This document shows, one piece after another, positions 6,950-12,613 of a DNA stretch of 13,345 nucleotides. The translations under genes and the position numbers were made by a program. The notes beneath the pieces are model-generated. The model made no database searches, was not told the DNA's origin, and saw only the letters and a list, made by a program, of their open reading frames with translations. The stretch comes from Polyangiaceae bacterium (lineage in GTDB: Bacteria > Myxococcota_A > Polyangia > Polyangiales > Polyangiaceae). The stretch is taken from assembly GCA_025934595.1 (NCBI GenBank), contig JAICXU010000021.1, positions 1-13,345 on the forward strand, in the 5' to 3' direction. The first letter of the stretch is position 1. Every line of letters begins with the position of its first letter.

Positions 6950-7909
6950 ATGAGTTACGCACGTTCGCGGCTGATTTTTGCAGGTTTTGTGATGGTGGCA
7001 TCGTCGGCCTGCAGCGCGGGCAGCGAGGAGGCGATCGACTCGTCGCGCGCGGCTTCGCTCGGCGTGCCCGGCGTTCCGAACGCGCCCGACACGCAATGCA
7101 ACGTCGTGCTCCGCGACATCGCCGTTCCCGAAAATCGCGGCGGCGTCGAAACGAATTGTACGGGCGCGAGCGGAGCGCTCACGTGCTGGGTCGTCTTCGA
7201 AGGTGATCTCGACGTCTCGTCGGCGGCCGTCACGGAGAGCGACGCGCCGTTCGTCTTTTACCAATCGGGAACCGATCCGAGTTGGTACCAGTCCGCAGCG
7301 GCGACGAAGGTCGATGGCGCCGGCAAGGGAATGCAGCGATATCACTTCTCGCTCACGCATCACACGGCGCTTCAAGACGAGGTCTATCCGACGATCCAAG
7401 TCAATCCATTTTTGCAGACCACGCTCGGCACGCGCCTCTTCGACCACAACACGTCATCCGGCAACACCGTGCTCGACGCGGAGAACGATTGGTCGTTCAC
7501 GGCCAACGCGAGCACATGTGATGCGCCGCCGCCGAACGCGGTCGCCACGGTGTGGTTCAACACGGGCTGGACCGAGACCACCGCCGGCGTCTTCGCGCAA
7601 AGCGGCAAGCTCGACGTCGAATACGATTTGAATCGCATGCCGCAATGCCTTCACGTGTGGACCGATGGCGTGCCGGCGTGGAACACCGAAGCGTACGCGC
7701 GATTTTCGCCGGGCAATCAGCTCGTGCATGCGTCGGTGCGCGGCAGCTACGACGCGACGAAGGACACGTGGTCGAATCAGGCCTTCGACACCGACATTCC
7801 GAGCGACGCGACGTCGGTCGCGCTCTGGTTCGAGACGTCGGGCGATGGCTGCGCGACGAGCTGGGACTCGGACTACGGCCAGAACTACGTGTATTCCATC
7901 CAGCACTGA
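6950..7909 (+). CDS. Two-domain secreted lipoprotein of unknown function (C-terminal part DUF6209-like)
   Basis: A 319-residue protein with a signal peptide and lipobox SSAC, lipidated at C21. After a linker, region 1 (about 50-190) contains C50, C70, C79 and C190 and looks like a beta-rich domain (VVLRDIAVPENRGG, CWVVFEGDLDV, YHFSLTHHTALQDEVYPTI). Region 2 (about 197-319) has C233 and C301 and the pattern YDLNRMPQC, RFSPGNQ, ALWFETSGDGCATSWDSDYGQNY. This resembles a myxobacterial domain of unknown function, probably DUF6209; that name is from memory and unverified. The paired cysteines suggest disulfides outside the cytoplasm. It sits between the ALDH and another exported protein, each with its own promoter-like box, so no shared operon is claimed. 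Function unknown. Confidence 0.8.
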   Translation: MSYARSRLIFAGFVMVASSACSAGSEEAIDSSRAASLGVPGVPNAPDTQCNVVLRDIAVPENRGGVETNCTGASGALTCWVVFEGDLDVSSAAVTESDAPFVFYQSGTDPSWYQSAAATKVDGAGKGMQRYHFSLTHHTALQDEVYPTIQVNPFLQTTLGTRLFDHNTSSGNTVLDAENDWSFTANASTCDAPPPNAVATVWFNTGWTETTAGVFAQSGKLDVEYDLNRMPQCLHVWTDGVPAWNTEAYARFSPGNQLVHASVRGSYDATKDTWSNQAFDTDIPSDATSVALWFETSGDGCATSWDSDYGQNYVYSIQH

Positions 7910-7929
7910 TTTCGGGACGTCGGATGCGA

Positions 7930-7935
7930 TAAGCT
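7930..7935 (+). promoter_or_regulatory. -10-like box (TAAGCT) before the gene at 7946
   Basis: TAAGCT ends 10 nt before the ATG, in the 36-nt gap after the preceding stop. The same hexamer precedes yjbQ. No good -35 box is seen at 16-18 nt (the region overlaps the previous stop codon), so transcription from here is tentative. Confidence 0.3.
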
Positions 7936-7945
7936 CCGCGCGCCC

Positions 7946-8608
7946 ATGCGCATCCTCGTCACGTTGTGCGGACTCGCGCTGCCGCTCGCCGTCGCTGCTC
8001 GCGCCGACGCACAAGCGCGTCCACGCATCGCGCGCGCGAACGAAACGTACGTGCTCATCGAAGGACCGAAAACGGCGACGCTCGAGATGCTCGTCGGCGC
8101 GGAGTTTCGCGCCGTGTGCGCGGCCCCTTGTGATCGGCCGTTCCCGATCGGGCAGACGTATCGCATCGCCGGGGAAGACGTGCACACGTCCGAGCCGTTC
8201 GCGCTGCAGGGCACATCCGGATCGACGACCGTGCTGCACGTGAACGACACGAAACGTCACACGGGATCGCTCGTCACCCAAGGCGGCGTGCTCGTCACGT
8301 TGGTCGGCGGCCTGATTTTGGTGGGCGGCGTGTTCGGCTCATGCTCCGAGAGCAGCGACGCATGTAGCCAGTACCGATGGCTCACCGTCACGGGCGGAGC
8401 GCTCGCTGCGATCGGTGTCGCAACGATCGTCACCGGCATCGTGATGATGGCGCAAGGCTCGCACGCGGTCGTCGATCAGAACGCGCCCGAACCGGTTTCG
8501 ACGTCGCCGGCGAAGCCGCAAAATCAGGCTTTTTTGCGTGAATCCGATAGGCCCGAGCCACGACTGCCCGCGTCATCGACGAGCACCCTCTTCTCGTTTT
8601 CCTTCTGA
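7946..8608 (+). CDS. Hypothetical exported protein with two membrane helices
   Basis: A 220-residue protein not recognised as a named family. The N-terminus MRILVTLCGLALPLAVAARA is a signal peptide, with a likely cleavage near ADAQA. Residues about 30-100 are a beta-rich extracytoplasmic segment with the C58-AAP-C62 pattern, like the 'C-x-x-P-C' start of small myxobacterial PEGA-like domains (QTYRIAGEDV would follow as a strand). Two hydrophobic helices, about 108-131 and 146-169, flank a short loop with C133 and C140. The tail is a polar Pro/Ser/Asp-rich segment ending in LFSFSF. If the signal peptide is cleaved, the two helices form a hairpin in the inner membrane with both flanks in the periplasm. 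A function cannot be inferred. Confidence 0.75.
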   Translation: MRILVTLCGLALPLAVAARADAQARPRIARANETYVLIEGPKTATLEMLVGAEFRAVCAAPCDRPFPIGQTYRIAGEDVHTSEPFALQGTSGSTTVLHVNDTKRHTGSLVTQGGVLVTLVGGLILVGGVFGSCSESSDACSQYRWLTVTGGALAAIGVATIVTGIVMMAQGSHAVVDQNAPEPVSTSPAKPQNQAFLRESDRPEPRLPASSTSTLFSFSF

Positions 8609-8621
8609 CGATCATCACCGC

Positions 8622-8639
8622 CATGACGCGCTCGTCATG
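8622..8639 (+). terminator. Small perfect hairpin after the gene ending at 8608
   Basis: CATGACG and CGTCATG form a perfect 7-bp stem with a 4-nt loop, starting 14 nt after the stop codon. There is no T-run after it, so it is not a classic intrinsic terminator. It could equally be a binding site for a dimeric regulator. Confidence 0.3.
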
Positions 8640-8916
8640 TAGGCCGCTCGGCTCCGTGCGCCCGCGTCACACTTTTCGGCGCGCCTGCGTTGCCCTGGCC
8701 GCGCAAACATGACGGGCGCCCTGCGTTGAACGCGCATGCATCCTTGCGGAGATGCGTGCGAAAGCTCATTGTTTAATGTGGCCCGACATATCGCTCGGGC
8801 CGTCACAGCCGGGAGACCTCGTCGAACGGTTGCGACCCCGTGACGCACGCGTGACCGGGTCGGTTCTTGCAAACGGTATCGTAGACGTCGAAGAAGGCGC
8901 GGAGCCCTGCACACGT

Positions 8917-8924
8917 AAGAAGGA
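8917..8924 (+). promoter_or_regulatory. Shine-Dalgarno site of the metallophosphoesterase gene
   Basis: AAGAAGGA lies 8 nt before the ATG at 8933. It is one of the few clear ribosome binding sites in the window, fits a gene with a long leader, and supports this start. Confidence 0.6.
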
Positions 8925-8932
8925 CGCGAAAA

Positions 8933-10432
8933 ATGGACTCGGTGGTTCGGACGATCGAAGGGACGGGCAAAGCTCGGGAGAGCTTGCTGGTCTTGTCCGA
9001 TGTCCACCTCGGGAGCGACCTCAACGTGCAGGCGCTGACGACGGGATTCGGACGTCGATCGAAACGCGTCGACGACGATCTCGTTCGCTTGCTCGAGCAT
9101 TATCGCAAGACGCGGCCGGCCGGCTCGCGTTGGCGCGTCGTCATCGCGGGTGACTTCATCGACTTCATCGGCATGGCCATGCCCGCCGGCGACGCGAAGC
9201 TCGAGACCGAGCTGAATGAAGAAGAGGTCGAGCACGGCGTCGGCAACGCCGAGGATCACGCGTACTGGAAATGGCTCCGCGTGCTCGAGCGTCATCCGAA
9301 CGTGTTTCGCGCGCTCGCGGGATTCATCGCCGACGGTCACGCGATCACGATCGTGCACGGAAATCACGACGTCGAGCTCTACTGGGACAAGGTCCAGCGA
9401 GGCATCCGCGAGACCTTGATTGCGCACGCGGAACAACTCGGATCGCGTGCAACGCCGGGCGATCTCGATCTTCGCATCGAGTTTTGTCCCTGGTTTTTCT
9501 ACCAGCAGGGCGTCGCGTACATCGAGCACGGACATCAATACGATCCGCTCTGCGCGACCGACACGATCATGGCGCCGCTCTCTCCGCTCGATGCGCGTCG
9601 CATCGCGCGCGGCTTCTGCGAGGTGTTTTTGCGCTACGTCGTGCGTCCGACGCGCGGCATTCGCGAGCACGGTCATGAGCACACGGGCATCGTCGATTAT
9701 CTCCGCATGGGCATGCGTCTCGGGATCGGTGGAGGCCTCACGCTCGGCATTCGATTCGTGCAAGCGATCCTCGAGCTCATTCGAGTGCAACGAGGATTTC
9801 TCACCGACGCCGCGCGCGCGTTGAAAGTCGAGAACGAGCGACGCATGGGCGAGCTCGCGGCGAAGACGAGGCTCGGCGTGGACCGCCTGCGTGAGCTTGC
9901 CGCGCTGCAAGTGCCGCCTGTCACGCGCTCGATCGGCGGAATTTTGGCGAGCCTCCTCATCGATCGGCTCGCGGTGGCGCTCGCGGCGATCTCCGCGCTG
10001 CTCGTCCTCGTTCCGCTCGCCATTCATCGTCACGCTGCCCACGACGGCGGCGAGGCATGGATGGCCGCGTCGATCGCGATCGTGCTGGCGGCGTGGATCA
10101 CGTCGCATCTCGTCATGTCGGCGCGCCGGAAGGTCGATCCTGCGCTCGACATGGCCGAGCGCGCGACGAAGCTCGCGAAGCTGTTCCCCGCCGCGTTCGT
10201 CGTGATGGGCCACACGCACGCGCCGCAGCGCCAAGCGATCGACGAAGGTCGCTCCACGTACATCAATCTCGGATCCTGGGACGAGGACGAGATGACCGAC
10301 GCCGACCCGATGCCGTACGAAGCCGCGCGAACGCATCTCGTGATTCATCCCGCCGAAACGGACGAAGCGGCGCCCGTCGCCGAGTTCTTGAAGTGGGACT
10401 CGAACGAGGGGCCGCGCAAGTTCTCCGCGTGA
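8933..10432 (+). CDS. Calcineurin-like metallophosphoesterase with a membrane-spanning insert
   Basis: A 499-residue predicted dinuclear-metal phosphoesterase. All five family blocks are present: SDVHLG (D23, H25), GDFID (D74, D77), GNHD (N144, H145, D146), EHGHQYD (H199/H201) and GHTH (H427, H429). The first four blocks are compact, but about 220 residues separate the fourth from the last. This insert holds a charged helical region (about 205-330) and two hydrophobic segments, about 335-364 and 373-396, that look like a transmembrane hairpin. The enzyme is therefore probably anchored to the inner membrane with its catalytic part in the cytoplasm. There is no signal peptide. The block pattern recalls UDP-2,3-diacylglucosamine hydrolase (LpxH/LpxI function) and other envelope-phosphate hydrolases, but the substrate is unknown. 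It is followed after 26 nt by yjbQ. Confidence 0.88.
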   Translation: MDSVVRTIEGTGKARESLLVLSDVHLGSDLNVQALTTGFGRRSKRVDDDLVRLLEHYRKTRPAGSRWRVVIAGDFIDFIGMAMPAGDAKLETELNEEEVEHGVGNAEDHAYWKWLRVLERHPNVFRALAGFIADGHAITIVHGNHDVELYWDKVQRGIRETLIAHAEQLGSRATPGDLDLRIEFCPWFFYQQGVAYIEHGHQYDPLCATDTIMAPLSPLDARRIARGFCEVFLRYVVRPTRGIREHGHEHTGIVDYLRMGMRLGIGGGLTLGIRFVQAILELIRVQRGFLTDAARALKVENERRMGELAAKTRLGVDRLRELAALQVPPVTRSIGGILASLLIDRLAVALAAISALLVLVPLAIHRHAAHDGGEAWMAASIAIVLAAWITSHLVMSARRKVDPALDMAERATKLAKLFPAAFVVMGHTHAPQRQAIDEGRSTYINLGSWDEDEMTDADPMPYEAARTHLVIHPAETDEAAPVAEFLKWDSNEGPRKFSA

Positions 10433-10445
10433 GCAAAACGTGAAG

Positions 10446-10451
10446 TAAGCT
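10446..10451 (+). promoter_or_regulatory. -10-like box (TAAGCT) before yjbQ
   Basis: TAAGCT ends 7 nt before the GTG start at 10459, which would put the transcription start on the start codon. There is no convincing -35 box, and read-through from the phosphoesterase gene is also possible. Confidence 0.3.
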
Positions 10452-10458
10452 CTGTCGC

Positions 10459-10875
10459 GTGAAGGCCCATCCTTCGATCTTGCGCGTCGAGACGCGCCCG
10501 CGGGCGTTCGTCGACGTGACGAAACGCGTCGAGGACGCCGTGCGCGAATCCGGCGTAAAAAACGGCATTTGCGCGATCTTCCTTCGTCACACGAGCGCGT
10601 CGATCGTCATCCAGGAAAACGCCGATCCCGCCGTGCTGCGCGATCTCCAAAAATGGATGAGCAAGGTCGCGCCCGAGAGCGATGTCTACGAGCACGACGC
10701 GGAGGGCGACGACGACATGCCTGCGCACCTTCGCACGGCGGTCACGAAATCGAGCGAATCCATTCCGATCGTCGACGGCCGTCTCGCGCTCGGCACGTGG
10801 CAGGCGATTTACGTCTGGGAGCATCGCGCGCACGCTCACACGCGTGAGCTCGTCGTCCAGATCTTGGGCGTCTAG
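10459..10875 (+). CDS. yjbQ: YjbQ/UPF0047 family protein
   Basis: A 138-residue cytoplasmic protein of the YjbQ (UPF0047) family, of near-typical length. Family hallmarks are all visible: GICAIFLRHTSASIVIQENA around H44, D56 in ENADP, YEHDAEGDDDMPAHLR (H79, H90) and the closing LGTWQAIYVWEHR. The conserved His and acidic residues form the proposed metal or phosphate site. Family members show weak thiamine-phosphate-synthase activity, hence the database name 'secondary thiamine-phosphate synthase enzyme', but the true physiological role is unsettled. The GTG start follows a -10-like box and has no Shine-Dalgarno site. No thiamine gene or TPP riboswitch is nearby. Confidence 0.92.
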   Translation: MKAHPSILRVETRPRAFVDVTKRVEDAVRESGVKNGICAIFLRHTSASIVIQENADPAVLRDLQKWMSKVAPESDVYEHDAEGDDDMPAHLRTAVTKSSESIPIVDGRLALGTWQAIYVWEHRAHAHTRELVVQILGV

Positions 10876-10877
10876 CG

Positions 10878-11450
10878 CTAAAGCGAGTCGTTGTCGCCGT
10901 CATCACCCGATTCGCGATTCGGAACGGCGCCGACGTCGCCGTGGACGATCGCATTGTAGAGCTCGAGCGCTTCTTCGAGCAGGAACGGAAGCTTCGTCGC
11001 GCGCGCGCCGGGATCGAGCCCGTAGAGGTCTTTCACTCTCGCGCGCACGCTGCCCGACGATTTCCGGACCTCCGTCATCTCATAAAGAGACTTCGAGAGC
11101 TCGCGCACGATCGTCTCGAGCTCACCGCGATCGAGCCAAGTGCCGTGAGGCCCGCAGCGATCGACCTCGACGTCGGTGCCGGGCAGAACGAACGAGACCA
11201 TCGCCGTGCCGCACATCGGACACGGCGGGCTCGCTTCATGAGGTGGGAACGGAGCCTCCGCAGCCTGCGCGGCCTGCTCGCTCATTTGGATCGACTCCGG
11301 ATCGAGATACGCGATGACCTTGTTCATGGTCTCCGCCTCCATCCAGATTCCCCCGCAGTGATTGCAGGGGTAACCGACGACCGTCGTCGCGCTGGCGATC
11401 TCGAGCTGCTCTTTGCACTGCGGGCAATATGCGATTTGGTCTCGGTTCAT
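10878..11450 (-). CDS. Double zinc-ribbon (zf-TFIIB-like) protein
   Basis: A 190-residue protein with two zinc-ribbon modules of the zf-TFIIB type. Module 1: C9-PQ-C12 and C29-NH-C32, followed by GGIWMEAETMNKV. Module 2: C77-PM-C80 and C99-GP-H102, followed by GTWLDRGELETIV, so the last ligand of the second site is His instead of Cys. The rest is a helical region (about 111-175) and an acidic Asp/Gly-rich tail. Proteins of this type usually have one or two ribbons and no known function; DNA binding or a protein-protein role is possible but unproven. The start overlaps the glycosyltransferase stop (ATGA), with AGGTG at 11459-11455 as a possible ribosome binding site inside the upstream gene, so translation is probably coupled. 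Its stop is 2 nt from that of convergent yjbQ. Confidence 0.87.
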   Translation of the reverse strand: MNRDQIAYCPQCKEQLEIASATTVVGYPCNHCGGIWMEAETMNKVIAYLDPESIQMSEQAAQAAEAPFPPHEASPPCPMCGTAMVSFVLPGTDVEVDRCGPHGTWLDRGELETIVRELSKSLYEMTEVRKSSGSVRARVKDLYGLDPGARATKLPFLLEEALELYNAIVHGDVGAVPNRESGDDGDNDSL

Positions 11451-12541
11451 GAGACACCTGCGGCGGCGCGATCGAGATATTCGTCGACGGCCTGGAAAAT
11501 CTCGGCGTTTCCGTTTTGCGTGTAAGATGCAAGTTTCTCTTCGCACGCGGGAATGGCGGCGATGAAATCGGCGACCGTCTTCGGATCTTCGAGGCTCGGC
11601 GCGTACTGGCCGAAGCCCTCGCGTTCGAGATAGCGGCCGTTCAACACTTGCTCGAATTGTCCGCCGACCGGGACGCTGAGCATCGGCTTTCGCAAGTAGA
11701 CCGCCTCGCCCATCAACGTGAAGCCGCCACCGGCGATGACGCCGCGCGCGCTCGCGAGATCTTCGATGAAGCCCGCTTCGCTGAAGGGGCGGTAGCGAAG
11801 ATTTCCCTCGACTTGCTCTTCCGTGATCGCGCGGCGCATGCCGTAGATGCGGCACTCGAGGCCCGTCTTCGCGAGCGTGTCGGCGAGGCCGGTGTTGCCC
11901 TCCGCGGTTTGGTAGACGAGCAGGTGATCGCCGCGCGTGCGCTTCGCCGCCAAAATTTCCGGACGCAAAATCGGCGGAAAAAGCCGCGTATTGTCCTTGC
12001 GGAGCGGCGGCCGAAAAAAAGTCGTGATGAAATATTCGTCGCAGAACGGCAGCTTGGATTTCACGAATGCGCGCGTGAATTCGAAGCTCGCTTTTTGGCC
12101 TTCGAGGATCTGCTCGTCGTGCAGGCATCGGTTGATGACCTGCATGTTGTCGATGCTCAAGATCGGAAGGCGATGCGTCTTCGCATAGAGATACGTCCAC
12201 GACTCGAAGTCGCTGATCACGACCTCGGGCTCGAACTCACCGAGGAGCGTGAAGTACGCGGCGATGTTCTTCGGAATGCCGGTCGCGCCCGCCTTCACGT
12301 TGCTCGCGAGCGTCTTGCCGCGCCGCACCCGATTCTCTTCGTAGATGATGTGCAGCCCGTGGATGCGTTTGACGCTCGATTGCTCGGTGTCGCCGAATCG
12401 TTTTTGCAGGTAATCGACGGCGCGGCCCGACGCGAGGATCGACACGTCGTGCTCGCGGCTCGCGACGAGATGCTCGAGCACCACGCGCGAGCGCATCGCG
12501 TGCCCCATGCCTTCCCCGACGACACCGTAGAGAATTTTCAT
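11447..12541 (-). CDS. GT-B fold glycosyltransferase, MJ1255/UGT-like family
   Basis: A 364-residue predicted cytoplasmic glycosyltransferase. The N-terminal Rossmann domain begins MKILYGVVGEGMGHAMRS (the Gly-rich GxGMGH loop), followed by VVISDFESW near 107-115. The C-terminal donor-binding domain has GVIAGGGFTLMGEAVYLRKP (267-286) and VPVGGQFEQVLNGRYLE, the usual pattern for nucleotide-sugar binding in the family that also includes MurG and UDP-glucuronosyltransferases. No signal peptide or membrane helix is seen, so it probably works on the inner face of the membrane. Sugar donor and acceptor are unknown. The ATG at 12541 is chosen over far-upstream in-frame codons because the nucleotide-binding strand starts there; GGGGA 8 nt upstream is a plausible ribosome binding site. 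It is first in a two-gene operon with the zinc-ribbon gene. Confidence 0.83.
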   Translation of the reverse strand: MKILYGVVGEGMGHAMRSRVVLEHLVASREHDVSILASGRAVDYLQKRFGDTEQSSVKRIHGLHIIYEENRVRRGKTLASNVKAGATGIPKNIAAYFTLLGEFEPEVVISDFESWTYLYAKTHRLPILSIDNMQVINRCLHDEQILEGQKASFEFTRAFVKSKLPFCDEYFITTFFRPPLRKDNTRLFPPILRPEILAAKRTRGDHLLVYQTAEGNTGLADTLAKTGLECRIYGMRRAITEEQVEGNLRYRPFSEAGFIEDLASARGVIAGGGFTLMGEAVYLRKPMLSVPVGGQFEQVLNGRYLEREGFGQYAPSLEDPKTVADFIAAIPACEEKLASYTQNGNAEIFQAVDEYLDRAAAGVS

Positions 12542-12613
12542 GGCTGAATTCCCCAGAATACACGCGTCAGGGTTGCCTGGGGTGTCGGTTCGGGTCATAC
12601 CTTGCCCCACTCG
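12542..12613. promoter_or_regulatory. Divergent promoter region between the glycosyltransferase and beta-helix lipoprotein genes
   Basis: These 72 nt must serve both divergent genes. On the minus strand TATTCT (12560-12555) is a possible -10 box 13 nt before the glycosyltransferase ATG, with GGGGA as ribosome binding site in between. On the plus strand TTGCCT (12573-12578) and CATACC (12596-12601), 17 nt apart, are possible boxes for the lipoprotein. A 6-bp inverted repeat, CCCCAG (12551-12556) and CTGGGG (12577-12582), spans the minus-strand boxes and could be an operator. All assignments are weak. Confidence 0.35.

Larger units (their letters stand above)
8609..8932. other. 324-nt intergenic region without a supported gene
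   Basis: All ORFs here continue out of phase into flanking genes and none resembles a protein. What can be seen: a perfect hairpin at 8622-8639, an imperfect hairpin GCATGCATC/GATGCGTGC at 8734-8742 and 8751-8759 (one mismatch), an AT-rich patch ATTGTTTAAT at 8768-8777, and a perfect 7-bp hairpin GGCCCGA/TCGGGCC at 8780-8786 and 8795-8801. It is the longest gap in the window and the only one that could hold a long 5' leader or a small RNA. Confidence 0.6.

Noticed and set aside
8622..8639. Classical intrinsic terminator
   Set aside because: The stem is perfect, but no T-run follows; kept only as a low-confidence hairpin.
8752..9153. Small plus-strand gene starting in the intergenic region
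   Set aside because: It runs out of phase deep into the phosphoesterase gene and its product shows no family features.
8615..10348. 577-residue minus-strand ORF antisense to the metallophosphoesterase
   Set aside because: Composition is Arg-rich and no family pattern is seen, whereas the opposite strand has all five phosphoesterase blocks.
10433..10875. Thiamine biosynthesis locus around yjbQ
   Set aside because: The database name comes from weak activity; no thi genes or TPP riboswitch are in the window.
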